Assembly (NCBI RefSeq): GCF_900109095.1
Contig: NZ_FNYZ01000004.1
Location: 186,001 to 250,000, forward strand
DNA length: 64,000 bases
Reading direction: 5' to 3'
Source: Sphingobium sp. AP50
Lineage (GTDB): Bacteria; Pseudomonadota; Alphaproteobacteria; Sphingomonadales; Sphingomonadaceae
The notes under the pieces: generated by a model
What the model was told of the DNA's origin: nothing
Database searches by the model: none
The model's input: only the letters and a program-made list of their open reading frames with translations
Shown here: positions 1 through 8,478 of the stretch, one piece after another
Layout: each line of letters starts with the position of its first letter
Position numbering within the stretch: the first letter of the stretch is position 1
Program-made: the position numbers and the translations under genes

Positions 1-1
1 G

Positions 2-826
2 CGTCTCGCCGATGCAGCCACCGCCGCAACACAGGCAGGGAAGAAGCCCAGCAAGGAGCAGGCGGAAGCCCTCAAGACCCGCGACGAGAAGATGAAGGCC
101 CTGACGTCACCGGAAACGCGCGCCAGGGAGCGAGCGACCCGCACATCCTATCCCGCCCTGCTGGTGTGGAGCATGGAAAAATGGTCGGAAATCAGCTTCA
201 CCGGTCCCTTCACCCTTGCCTTCCAGTTCGAAACGCTGGGCTTCATGCTGATCGGCATGATCCTGTTCCGGACCGGCGTGCTGACGGGTCGGCGCTCGCG
301 ACGCTTCTACGCCCTGATGGCCATCGGCGGACTGGTGCCCGGCCTCATCCTGCGCAGCATCGTGCTGATGACTGCATGGCAGGCCGGTTTCGTGCCGACG
401 GCGCACTCGGCGACACTCCAGCTCTGGCTCTATCAACCCGGTCGCCTGTGCATGACGATCGGCCTGTTGGGGCTGGTGTCCTTCCTGCTGAAGATCGGCG
501 CGCTGGGGCGTCTGGCCGATATATTGGCGGTCGTGGGCCGTACTGCCCTCACTACCTATATCGGCCAGTCCATCATCACCTCGCTGCTCTTCTATGGCCT
601 AGGCTTCTATGATCGCTTCGGCTTCGCCCAATTGATGGGCATCGCGGTGCTGATCTGGATCGCCCAATGCACCTTCTCCATGCTATGGCTTCGCCGCTTC
701 GACATGGGACCGGCCGAATGGCTGCTGCGATCGATCACCTATGGCCGGATGACGCCCATCGGTCGGCGCATCCCGACAGACGACGCCCCGCCAGCATTGA
801 GCAGTAGCAACAGTTCGATGGCATGA
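2..826 (+). CDS. DUF418 (YeiB-type) membrane protein, 5' truncated
   Basis: The reading frame is open from base 2 to the stop at 826, so the true start lies left of the window; the first ATG in view (92) falls after a charged Lys/Glu/Ala-rich stretch and is probably internal. The visible part has about six hydrophobic segments and the C-terminal layout of the DUF418/YeiB family, in which paired helices end in a conserved GRxxLTxYxxQS-like stretch (here around GRTALTTYIGQS). Proteins of this family are inner-membrane proteins whose transport role is poorly defined. The gene ends 85 bases before the purine operon, which has its own promoter-like region, so the two are probably independent. Family call is good; function is unknown. 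Confidence 0.75.
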   Translation, partial: RLADAATAATQAGKKPSKEQAEALKTRDEKMKALTSPETRARERATRTSYPALLVWSMEKWSEISFTGPFTLAFQFETLGFMLIGMILFRTGVLTGRRSRRFYALMAIGGLVPGLILRSIVLMTAWQAGFVPTAHSATLQLWLYQPGRLCMTIGLLGLVSFLLKIGALGRLADILAVVGRTALTTYIGQSIITSLLFYGLGFYDRFGFAQLMGIAVLIWIAQCTFSMLWLRRFDMGPAEWLLRSITYGRMTPIGRRIPTDDAPPALSSSNSSMA

Positions 827-841
827 AATTTCTTCAGCGCT

Positions 842-872
842 CTATTTTTTGCAACGTTCCGTTGAAGTCATT
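842..872 (+). promoter_or_regulatory. Putative LysR-type operator and promoter of the purine operon (copy A)
   Basis: The block CTATTTTTTGCAAC followed by GTTCC and GTTGAAGTCATT lies 40-70 bases before the first operon gene. The same 14-base block and most of the next 17 bases recur at 23043-23074 beside the LysR gene, and a related copy lies at 25847-25871. The core is an imperfect inverted repeat, TGCAAC-N5-GTTGAA, of the size LysR proteins bind. Binding by the LysR protein at 22101-23033 is inferred. Confidence 0.6.
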
Positions 873-911
873 CTATTGGATCGGTAGGGGGAAGGCGCGC
901 ATAAGGCCGCC

Positions 912-2060
912 ATGCAGCGCCCTTCCCTCGCTCCGCTACGGATCGATCCCTTTTTGCTATGGCTCATCGCCACGGTCGCGGGCGCGTCTCTCCTACCTGT
1001 TCGGGGTTCGGCCGCTACCCTGGTCGATATTCTGGCCGATTGCGCCATCGCCCTGCTGTTTTTTCTGCACGGCGCCAAATTGTCGCGGGACGCCATTCGG
1101 CAGGGGGCCGGCAACTGGCGGCTGCACCTGCTGGTCTTTGCCTCCACCTATATCCTGTTTCCGATCGTAGGCGTCACGCTGGCGCTGCTGATGCGGGGGT
1201 GGGTCGATCCCGTGCTGGCATCTGGCCTGCTCTATCTGACCTTGCTGCCTTCGACTGTGCAATCCTCGATCGCCTTCACCGCCATAGCGGGTGGCAATGT
1301 TGCTGCCGCTGTTTGCAGCGCTTCCCTCTCCAACCTGATCGGCATCGTGTTGACACCCTTGTTGGTGGCGCTGGCGCTGCATGTCGATGGCAACGGCGGT
1401 TCGGCGGCGCTCCATTCGATCCAGAGCATCGCGCTGCAATTGCTGCTTCCTTTTGTCGCCGGGCATCTGCTGCGCCCGCTGATCGGCGGCTTCATCGATC
1501 GCAACAAGGGGATATTGGCGCCGGTCGATCGCGGATCGATCCTGCTGGTCGTCTATTCCGCCTTCAGCGCGGCGGTGGTCGGCGGCATCTGGACCCAAGT
1601 GGGCATTAGCGACCTGCTGATCCTGTTGGCGCTCAGTTCGCTCATTCTCACGATCGTCATGAGCGCCAATATCGGCGTGGCGCGCCTGTTCCGCCTGCCG
1701 CGCGAAGATGCGATCGTGCTGCTCTTCTGCGGATCGAAGAAGAGCCTGGTATCGGGCGTGCCGATGGCCGGTGCGCTGTTCCCTGCCGCGCAGGTCGGGC
1801 CGCTGATCCTGCCCCTGATGATCTTCCACCAGTTGCAGCTTTTCCTGTGCGCCGCCCTCGCCATGCGTTTCCGCCGCCAGCAGGAAAACAGCCCTCCGCT
1901 TACCGCCCTGCCCCGCACGGAAGCGGAGATCAGCAGCGCGGCCGCCACCATCGGCCTGCCCATCGATCCCGCCTGCATGCCCGGCATCGTCGCCAATATG
2001 GCGCTGCTCGATCGCCATGCCGGGATCATGCTGGCCAGCGGCGGGAAAGGCGCCGCATGA
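912..2060 (+). CDS. SBF-family transporter fused to an AtzG/HpxX-like (DUF4089) C-terminal domain
   Basis: A 382-residue protein. Residues 1 to about 325 form some nine or ten membrane segments of the bile acid:sodium symporter-like (YfeH/SLC10A7-type) family. After a short linker near residue 330 the last 45 residues (around GLPIDPACMPGIVANMALLDR) match the small AtzG/HpxX proteins, which normally exist as separate subunits of about 60 residues that bind an AtzE/HpxY amidase. That amidase is the next gene and overlaps this stop by ATGA. No stop codon separates the two parts. An internal ATG at 1863 could also make a free AtzG-like peptide, but I see no ribosome-binding site for it. The transported substrate is unknown; a ureide such as oxalurate or allantoate is plausible. 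It is the first gene of the purine operon. Confidence 0.8.
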   Translation: MQRPSLAPLRIDPFLLWLIATVAGASLLPVRGSAATLVDILADCAIALLFFLHGAKLSRDAIRQGAGNWRLHLLVFASTYILFPIVGVTLALLMRGWVDPVLASGLLYLTLLPSTVQSSIAFTAIAGGNVAAAVCSASLSNLIGIVLTPLLVALALHVDGNGGSAALHSIQSIALQLLLPFVAGHLLRPLIGGFIDRNKGILAPVDRGSILLVVYSAFSAAVVGGIWTQVGISDLLILLALSSLILTIVMSANIGVARLFRLPREDAIVLLFCGSKKSLVSGVPMAGALFPAAQVGPLILPLMIFHQLQLFLCAALAMRFRRQQENSPPLTALPRTEAEISSAAATIGLPIDPACMPGIVANMALLDRHAGIMLASGGKGAA

Positions 2061-3397
2061 CCGGGGCCATCGCCATCGCGCAAGCTGTACGCAACGGCCG
2101 TCTGTCGGCGGTGCAACATATCGAGCAATGCTTGATCGATCTGGCCGAGCGAGAGGCGCCACTCTGCGCCGTCACTCGTATGCTGGCCGACCGCGCGCGG
2201 CAGGAAGCGCAGCGGGTCGATGCCATCGTCGCCGCGGGTGGCGATCCGGGGCCGCTGGCCGGCGTGCCCTATGGCGTGAAGGATCTGTTCGCCGTCACCG
2301 GCCTGCCGACCACAGCAGGGTCACGCCTCTATGCCGATGCGCCGCCAGCCACAGCCGATGCGGAGGCCATCAGCAGGCTGCGTGACGCCGGTGCGATACT
2401 GGTCGCCACGCTCAATATGGATGAATTCGCCTATGGCTTTGCGACCATCAACGCTCTGCATGGCACCACCCGCAACCCGCATGATTTGAGCCGCCTTGCT
2501 GGCGGTTCATCGGGCGGATCAGCGGCAGTCGTGGCCGCTGGCCTGCTGCCTTTCTCGTTAGGCTCGGACACTAACGGATCGATCCGCGTACCCGCCAGCC
2601 TGACCGGCCTTTATGGCCTGAAGCCGACCCATGGCGACCTGCCAATGGGTGGCGTCTTCCCCTTCGCCGACAGTTTCGACGATATCGGCCCCTTCACCGG
2701 ATCGCTGGCCGACATGGCCCTGCTCTGGGAAATATTGACCGGCCGTTCGGTCACGCAGAAGGATCGGCCCCTGCGCATCGCACGCCTGGGCGGCCGCTTT
2801 GCCGAAAATCTCGATCCCGATCAGGTCGCGGCGATGGATGCGATCGCCCCCGATGCCCCGGTCGTGACCCTGCCCGATATCGCCCGCGCGCGCTCCGCCG
2901 CTTTCCTGATCACCGCCAGCGAAGGCGGCCGACTGCATCGCGAAGCGCTCGCGCGCGACGCCATGCTGTTCGACCCGCAGGTGCGCGATCGCCTGATCGC
3001 CGGTGCGCTGCTGCCCGACGCGCTTTACGACAAGGCGCGGGCTTTCCGCATTGCCTTCCGCGCTGCCGTGCTGGACCTGATCGCCCCCTATGACGTGCTG
3101 ATCGCCCCCGCCACACCCTGCACAGCGCCGCCGGTGGATGATCCCCGCATCCTGATCGACGGCGCGATGAGCGCGGCGCGCGCCGACCTCGGCATTCACA
3201 GCCAGCCGATCAGCTTCACCGGCTTCCCTTCGCTCTGCGTTCCGCTCTATCGTCCGGGTCGACTGCCATTGGGCCTGCAACTGATCGGCAAGCCGGGAAC
3301 GGAACCGGCACTGTTTCAATTTGCCGCCCAACTGGAGCAGAAGGGCATTACCGGCGTCAGTCTGGCGACCGGTGCATATTCGGGGGATATTGCATGA
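2057..3397 (+). CDS. AtzE/HpxY-like amidase (amidase-signature family)
   Basis: A 446-residue amidase-signature enzyme. The Ser-cisSer-Lys triad is readable: Lys about 75 in VPYGVKDLF, the Ser pair about 151-152 in GGSSGGS, and the nucleophile Ser about 175 in DTNGSIRVP, with spacing as in GatA. The start is the ATG overlapping the previous stop (ATGA); longer upstream frames lie inside the transporter gene. AtzE acts on 1-carboxybiuret together with AtzG, and HpxY belongs to the Klebsiella hpxWXYZ oxalurate genes. With an AtzG domain upstream, HpxW and HpxZ downstream, and ureidoglycine aminotransferase in the same operon, oxalurate or a derivative is the likely substrate (inference). GatA is excluded by context, as no gatB or gatC is nearby. 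Confidence 0.82.
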   Translation: MTGAIAIAQAVRNGRLSAVQHIEQCLIDLAEREAPLCAVTRMLADRARQEAQRVDAIVAAGGDPGPLAGVPYGVKDLFAVTGLPTTAGSRLYADAPPATADAEAISRLRDAGAILVATLNMDEFAYGFATINALHGTTRNPHDLSRLAGGSSGGSAAVVAAGLLPFSLGSDTNGSIRVPASLTGLYGLKPTHGDLPMGGVFPFADSFDDIGPFTGSLADMALLWEILTGRSVTQKDRPLRIARLGGRFAENLDPDQVAAMDAIAPDAPVVTLPDIARARSAAFLITASEGGRLHREALARDAMLFDPQVRDRLIAGALLPDALYDKARAFRIAFRAAVLDLIAPYDVLIAPATPCTAPPVDDPRILIDGAMSAARADLGIHSQPISFTGFPSLCVPLYRPGRLPLGLQLIGKPGTEPALFQFAAQLEQKGITGVSLATGAYSGDIA

Positions 3398-4761
3398 CGC
3401 AGCCGCAAATCGCGGAGACAGGAGCGCCATCAGCGCCCGCGGGGACATTGGATCGCTATTTCGGCCTCAGCCAGCGCGGCACATCGGCGCGGACGGAGGT
3501 GCTGGCGGGGATCACCACCTTCCTCACCATGGCCTATATCGTGCTGGTCAATCCGGCGATATTGGGCGCGGCCGGGATGCCGGTCGCCTCGGTCGCGGCG
3601 GCCACCTGCTTCGCCGCAGCCTTCGCCTCTATCCTGATGGGCCTGACCGCCAATGTGCCGCTGGCGCTGGCGCCGGGCATGGGACTCAACGCCTATTTCG
3701 CCTTCACCGTGGTCGGCCAGATGGGCGTGCCATGGCCGATCGCGCTGGGATGCGTCTTCCTTTCCGGCGTCGCCTTCCTGATCCTGACTGCGACTGGCGT
3801 GCGGCAACTGATCGTCGCGGTGATTCCCACCTATCTGTTCGCGGCAGTTGCGGGCGGCATCGGTCTGTTCATCGGTTTCATCGGTCTGAAAAATGCAGGG
3901 ATCGTCGGCGCCAATCCGGCGACCTTCGTGGCGCTCGGCGATCTCAAGGCTCCCGGCGCGGCGCTGGCGCTGCTCGGTCTGCTGGTCATCGGCACCCTGT
4001 CCGTCTGGAATGTGCGCGGCGCGATGCTGATCGGCATCGTCGCCACCACCATCGTCGGCTGGCTGACCGGCATGGTCACGGTGAAGCCCGAACCCTATAG
4101 CCTTGACGCACTGACCGGCACCGCTTTCAAGCTGGACCTGCCCGGCGTGTTCGGCCTGACCGGCAGCCATGGTCTGGGCCTGCTCGAAATCCTGTTCGTC
4201 TTCCTGTTCGTCGACCTGTTCGACAATATCGGCACCTTGGTCGCCGTCACCAAGCGCGCGGGTCTGATGGACGCGGCGGGCCGCATCCCCGGCCTCAATC
4301 GTATCCTGACCACCGATGCCATCGCCACGGTCGTCGGGTCGATGGCAGGCACCAGCACCGTCACCTCTTATGTCGAAAGCGCGGCAGGCGTGCAGGCGGG
4401 CGGGCGAACCGGCTTGACCGCGGTCGTCACCGGCATCCTGTTCTTGGCTACCATGTTCGTCGCTCCCTATGCGCAACTGGTGCCGCTGGCGGCGACCGCG
4501 CCCGCGCTGATCATCGTTGGCGGCCTGATGCTGCTGCCACTGACCGAAGTGGAGTGGGAAGACCCGATGTCGGCCATCCCCGCCTTCCTGACGGTGGCGA
4601 TGATCCCGCTGACCTTCTCGATCGCCAATGGTCTGGCCTTCGGCATCACCGCCCATGCAGCGCTCAAGGCTTTGCGCGGCACGGCCACGCGCAAGGACTG
4701 GTTCCTCTTCCTGCTCGCCGGCCTCTTCGTTATCCGCTTCGTCTGGATGGGAGCCGCCTGA
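3394..4761 (+). CDS. AzgA/PbuG-type adenine/guanine (hypoxanthine) permease
   Basis: A 455-residue polytopic inner-membrane protein with about 12-14 hydrophobic segments. The N-terminal pattern, from LDRYFGLSQRGTSARTEVLAGITTFLTM through PGMGLNAYFAF, is typical of the AzgA-like nucleobase permeases (E. coli AdeP/AdeQ, Bacillus PbuG/PbuO), which import adenine, guanine or hypoxanthine by proton symport. The acidic VFLFVDLFDNIGT stretch is the conserved substrate-site helix. It overlaps the amidase stop by ATGA and is followed, with TGATG overlap, by an exported nucleosidase-family gene, so bases released in the periplasm could enter through it. Exact base preference cannot be read from sequence. 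Confidence 0.88.
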   Translation: MTQPQIAETGAPSAPAGTLDRYFGLSQRGTSARTEVLAGITTFLTMAYIVLVNPAILGAAGMPVASVAAATCFAAAFASILMGLTANVPLALAPGMGLNAYFAFTVVGQMGVPWPIALGCVFLSGVAFLILTATGVRQLIVAVIPTYLFAAVAGGIGLFIGFIGLKNAGIVGANPATFVALGDLKAPGAALALLGLLVIGTLSVWNVRGAMLIGIVATTIVGWLTGMVTVKPEPYSLDALTGTAFKLDLPGVFGLTGSHGLGLLEILFVFLFVDLFDNIGTLVAVTKRAGLMDAAGRIPGLNRILTTDAIATVVGSMAGTSTVTSYVESAAGVQAGGRTGLTAVVTGILFLATMFVAPYAQLVPLAATAPALIIVGGLMLLPLTEVEWEDPMSAIPAFLTVAMIPLTFSIANGLAFGITAHAALKALRGTATRKDWFLFLLAGLFVIRFVWMGAA

Positions 4762-5672
4762 TGCGCGTCCTTGCCTTCACTCTGCTGGCCCTTGCCGCGC
4801 TTCCCACACCCGCACTGGCGCGCAAGCTGGACAGCACGCCCCGCACCGTCGTCATGACCGCCTTTCCCCCTGAATGGGATGCGCTGGTCAAGTCGGTGGA
4901 CAAGCCCAAAAGCTACAGGATCAACGGCCTCACCTTCCTGACCGGCAGGATGGCGGGCAAGCCGGTGCTGCTGATGCAGAGCGGCGTGTCGATGGTGAAC
5001 GCGGCGATGAATACCCAATTGGTACTGGATCGCTTCACCATCCGGCGGATCGTCTTTTCCGGCATTGCCGGGGGCGTCGATCCCGGCCTGTCGATCGGCG
5101 ACGTCATCGTGCCGCAGGACTGGGCGCAATATCTGGAAGTCTCCTTTGCCCGCAAGACGGGCGACAGTTGGAAAGTGCCCGAAGCCGTCGATGCGGAGGC
5201 ACCTGCCAATTGGGGCATGATGTTCCCGCGCGGCGTGCGCATGGGCAATGCAGCGGAACCGGTGAAGCGCCATTACAGCTTCGGCGTCGACCCGGCACTG
5301 CTCGATCTGGCGAAGAAGGTGGCGGGCGACGTGAAGCTGGAACGCTGCGTCCAGAATGAAGCCTCCGCCTGCCTGCCGCATGATCCCAAGATCGTCGTCG
5401 GCGGCACCGGCGTTTCGGCCGGCGTCTTCGCCGACAATGCCGAGTTTCGCGATTATCTGTCATCGGCATGGAAAGCTCGCGTGCTCGACATGGAAAGCGC
5501 AGCCGTGGTGCAGGTCGCCTATGCCAATCAGGTGCCGACGATCGTCTTCCGCAGCCTGTCGGACCTTGCCGGTGGCGACGCGGGCGAGAATCAGATGGTC
5601 GCCTTCATGGCACTTGCCTCGGTTAACAGCGCCCATGTCGTGCGCGCCTTCGTCGCAGCGCTGCCCAACTGA
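4761..5672 (+). CDS. Exported nucleoside phosphorylase/MTAN-superfamily nucleosidase
   Basis: A 303-residue protein with an N-terminal signal peptide (MRVLAFTLLALAALPTPALA) and therefore periplasmic. The mature part is a PNP_UDP_1 domain: the SGIAGG loop at about 100-105, DMESAAVVQVA with the ribose-binding Glu at about 235, and FRSLSDLAGG with the catalytic-type Asp at about 258. These are hallmarks of 5'-methylthioadenosine/S-adenosylhomocysteine nucleosidases, but that enzyme is normally cytosolic and about 230 residues long. Here a periplasmic role, splitting purine nucleosides to free bases for the AzgA-type permease encoded just upstream, fits better. Translation is coupled by TGATG overlap on both sides. 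Hydrolytic versus phosphorolytic chemistry is undetermined. Confidence 0.8.
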   Translation: MRVLAFTLLALAALPTPALARKLDSTPRTVVMTAFPPEWDALVKSVDKPKSYRINGLTFLTGRMAGKPVLLMQSGVSMVNAAMNTQLVLDRFTIRRIVFSGIAGGVDPGLSIGDVIVPQDWAQYLEVSFARKTGDSWKVPEAVDAEAPANWGMMFPRGVRMGNAAEPVKRHYSFGVDPALLDLAKKVAGDVKLERCVQNEASACLPHDPKIVVGGTGVSAGVFADNAEFRDYLSSAWKARVLDMESAAVVQVAYANQVPTIVFRSLSDLAGGDAGENQMVAFMALASVNSAHVVRAFVAALPN

Positions 5673-7249
5673 TGGCGCTGGCCACCGTCTCCGGCCGCAA
5701 CGGCATGGTCACCACCCCGCACGCCCTGGCGAGCGAGGCGGGCCTGTCGGTGCTGCGCGACGGCGGCAATGCGGCGGAGGCCTGCGTGGCGGTGGCAGCC
5801 TGTCTGGCGGTGATCTATCCGCATATGACCGGGATCGGGGGCGACGGTTTCTGGGTGATCCGCCAACCTGACGGGCGCGTGCGTGGTATCCATGGCTGCG
5901 GCGGCGCGGCGGCCGGGGCGGACCTGTCCCTCTATGCCGGGTTGGAGGCAGTGCCAACGCGCGGACCGCTGGCCGCCAATACGGTGGCAGGGACCATTTC
6001 GGGCTGGGCGGCGGCGCTGGAGGGCGGGACGCTGCCCTTGCCACGCCTGCTGCGTGACGCGATCGATCATGCTCGCGCTGGCGTGGCGGTGACGGCTGGC
6101 GGCGCGGACATAGCGGCGGCCAAGGGCGGCGAACTACGTGTCCAGCCGGGTGCTTATGCGACGATTTTCGAACCGGAAGGCCGGCCTTTGCGGGAGGGCG
6201 ACCTGCTGCGCCAGCCGCAACTGGCCGACACGCTGGAACGGCTGACGATGGAGGGGCTGGAGAGTTTCTACACCGGCCCGCTCGCGGCCGACATCGCTGC
6301 TGATCTCGCCGCATTGGGCAGCCCGGTGTCCGCCACCGATCTTGCAGCCCATGTCGCCACCCGCCCCGATCCGCTGCATGTCGGCATCGGCGGCGCGACC
6401 CTCTATAACAGCGCGCCGCCTACGCAGGGTTTCGCCTCCCTGCTGATCCTCGCCCTGTTCGACCGGCTCAAGGCGCAGGCGGCCGACAGCTTCGATCATG
6501 TCCATGGGCTGGTGGAGGCGACCAAACAGGCCTTCCTGATCCGCGACACCCATGTCGGCGATCCGGCCTTCCACGATTATGACTGGCAGGGGCTGCTGGA
6601 CGATCCCGCCGCGCTCGATGCGCTGGCGGCGAAGATCGATCCCGCCCATGCTCTGCCATGGCCGCAGCCGCCCCAATATGGCGACACCTGCTGGTTCGCG
6701 GCCGCCGATGGCGAAGGCCGGGTCGTGTCCTGCATCCAGTCCACCTATCATGAATTCGGCTCCGGCCTCGTCCTGCCGAGCACCGGCATCACCTGGCAAA
6801 ATCGCGGCGCCAGCTTCCGCCTGGCGGAAAGCGGCTGGAATGCGCTGAAGCCCGGACGCAAGCCCTTCCACACGCTCAATCCCGCGCTCGCCTGTTTCGA
6901 GGATGGCCGGATCATGGCCTATGGCACGATGGGCGGCGAAGGCCAGCCACAGACGCAGGCCGCCCTCTTCACCCGCTATGCCCGCTATGGCGTGGATGTG
7001 CAGGAGGCGATCAGCCGACCCCGCTGGCTGCTGGGCCGCACCTGGGGCGACCAGTCGACCACGCTCAAACTGGAGGACGGGTTCGACGCAGCGCTCTATG
7101 CCGATCTCGCCGCCGCTGGCCATGATGTGGAGCGGGTCGGCCCGCTGACCGCAACCATGGGCCATGCCGGCGCGATCGTCCGCCACGCCGATGGTCGGCT
7201 GGATGGGGCCACCGATCCGCGCAGCGATGGCAGGGTGGCGACATGGTGA
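5672..7249 (+). CDS. hpxW: HpxW-like oxamate amidohydrolase (gamma-glutamyltransferase family)
   Basis: A 525-residue Ntn-hydrolase proenzyme of the gamma-glutamyltransferase superfamily with no signal peptide. The candidate nucleophile is Thr339 in YGDTCWFAAAD, where self-cleavage would give the small subunit; the GGEGQPQ motif near 425 is the usual glycine-rich oxyanion region. A cytosolic enzyme with this TCW-type nucleophile site and partner genes of the AtzG, AtzE and HpxZ types points to HpxW, which hydrolyses oxamate to oxalate and ammonia in Klebsiella, rather than to glutathione hydrolase. It is coupled by TGATG to the nucleosidase gene and overlaps allantoate amidohydrolase by seven bases. 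A second, exported family member lies at 31134-33002. Confidence 0.78.
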   Translation: MALATVSGRNGMVTTPHALASEAGLSVLRDGGNAAEACVAVAACLAVIYPHMTGIGGDGFWVIRQPDGRVRGIHGCGGAAAGADLSLYAGLEAVPTRGPLAANTVAGTISGWAAALEGGTLPLPRLLRDAIDHARAGVAVTAGGADIAAAKGGELRVQPGAYATIFEPEGRPLREGDLLRQPQLADTLERLTMEGLESFYTGPLAADIAADLAALGSPVSATDLAAHVATRPDPLHVGIGGATLYNSAPPTQGFASLLILALFDRLKAQAADSFDHVHGLVEATKQAFLIRDTHVGDPAFHDYDWQGLLDDPAALDALAAKIDPAHALPWPQPPQYGDTCWFAAADGEGRVVSCIQSTYHEFGSGLVLPSTGITWQNRGASFRLAESGWNALKPGRKPFHTLNPALACFEDGRIMAYGTMGGEGQPQTQAALFTRYARYGVDVQEAISRPRWLLGRTWGDQSTTLKLEDGFDAALYADLAAAGHDVERVGPLTATMGHAGAIVRHADGRLDGATDPRSDGRVATW

Positions 7250-8478
7250 CGGGCGGGGCAAGAGCCGTCGCCCGCTGCGACATGCTGGGCGTCGCCCCCT
7301 ATAGCGACATGGAGGGCGGCCTGTATCGCGCCTATCTGACGCCCGCTTATGCCGCCGCGCAGGGCAGGCTCTCCGAATGGATGGAAGCGGCCGGCATGAC
7401 GGTCCGGCGTGATGCTGCCGCCAACCTTATCGGCCGCTATGAAGGAACCGACGCCACCGCACCTGCCCTGCTGATCGGCAGTCACCTGGACAGCGTGCGC
7501 GATGCGGGGCGCTATGACGGGCCGCTCGGCATCATGCTGGGGGTGGAGGCCATCGACGCCTTGCATCAGGCTGACAAGCGCCTGCCCTTCCCGATCGAGG
7601 TCATCGCCTTTGGCGACGAGGAGGGATCGCGCTTCCCCGCCGCCATGCTGACCAGCCGGGCGGTGGCCGGAACACTGTCCCCGGATGCCCTCGACCTGAG
7701 CGATAGCGATGGCGTGGCATTGCAGGACGCCGGCGTCGACACCAGCACCTATCTCTCCGCCGTTCGCGCGCCGGGCACGACGCTCGCCTATCTGGAAGCG
7801 CATATCGAACAGGGGCCGGTGCTGGAGGCGAAGGGGCTGGCCATCGGCACCGTGACCGGCATCGCCGCGCAACTGCGTTTTGCGGCTATCGTCACCGGAC
7901 AGGCCAATCATGCCGGCACTACCACCATGGGCCTGCGCCGCGACGCCATGACCGGCGCGGCGGAGATGATGCTGGCGATCGAGCGCATCGCTCGCGACGA
8001 CGCCTCCGATCTGGTCGCGACCGTGGGCCGGGTGGAAGCGCTGCCCGGCGCTCCCAATGTCATTCCCGGTGAGGTGCGCTTCACCATCGATGTCCGCTCA
8101 GGTGACGAAGCCCGACGGAACCGCGCCGCACAGGCGATCCTCGTCGCGCTGGAGGGCATCGCTTCGACCCGCCACCTCAGCCTGTCGCTCAACCAAATCC
8201 ACGATCTGCCCGCCAGCCCCTGCGATCCGGCGCTGATGGATCTGATGGACGCGGCCATCGCGGACACCGGTCAGCCACCTTTCCGCCTCGTCTCCGGCGC
8301 GGGCCATGATGCGATGGTGATGGCGGCGCTCTGCCCCACGGCCATGCTCTTCATCCGTTGCAAGGACGGCATCAGCCATAATCCGGCCGAGCATGTCGAT
8401 CCCGCCGATGTGGACATCGCGCTACAGGCGATAATGGGCTTCATAGAAAATTTGGGAGAGAATTTTGTCGGCGCTTGA
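7243..8478 (+). CDS. Allantoate amidohydrolase (M20 metallohydrolase)
   Basis: A 411-residue zinc-type amidohydrolase of the AllC/hydantoinase-carbamoylase family. The metal ligands are readable in GSHLDSVRDAGRYDG, FGDEEGSRF and EAHIEQGPVLE, with the last His in GISHNPAEH near the C-terminus. AllC-type enzymes convert allantoate to ureidoglycine, CO2 and ammonia in the cytosol. The next gene encodes the aminotransferase that uses ureidoglycine, and PuuE allantoinase lies just beyond, so allantoate is far more likely than an N-carbamoyl amino acid. No separate ureidoglycine aminohydrolase (AllE) is present nearby, consistent with ureidoglycine leaving through transamination. The start ATG overlaps the preceding stop by seven bases. 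Confidence 0.86.
   Translation: MVTGGARAVARCDMLGVAPYSDMEGGLYRAYLTPAYAAAQGRLSEWMEAAGMTVRRDAAANLIGRYEGTDATAPALLIGSHLDSVRDAGRYDGPLGIMLGVEAIDALHQADKRLPFPIEVIAFGDEEGSRFPAAMLTSRAVAGTLSPDALDLSDSDGVALQDAGVDTSTYLSAVRAPGTTLAYLEAHIEQGPVLEAKGLAIGTVTGIAAQLRFAAIVTGQANHAGTTTMGLRRDAMTGAAEMMLAIERIARDDASDLVATVGRVEALPGAPNVIPGEVRFTIDVRSGDEARRNRAAQAILVALEGIASTRHLSLSLNQIHDLPASPCDPALMDLMDAAIADTGQPPFRLVSGAGHDAMVMAALCPTAMLFIRCKDGISHNPAEHVDPADVDIALQAIMGFIENLGENFVGA

Noticed and set aside
2057..3397. GatA subunit of the Glu-tRNA amidotransferase
   Set aside because: No gatB or gatC is nearby and an AtzG-like domain is directly upstream.
5672..7249. Glutathione hydrolase (classic gamma-glutamyltransferase)
   Set aside because: There is no signal peptide and the gene lies among HpxX-, HpxY- and HpxZ-like genes, so the HpxW assignment explains it better.
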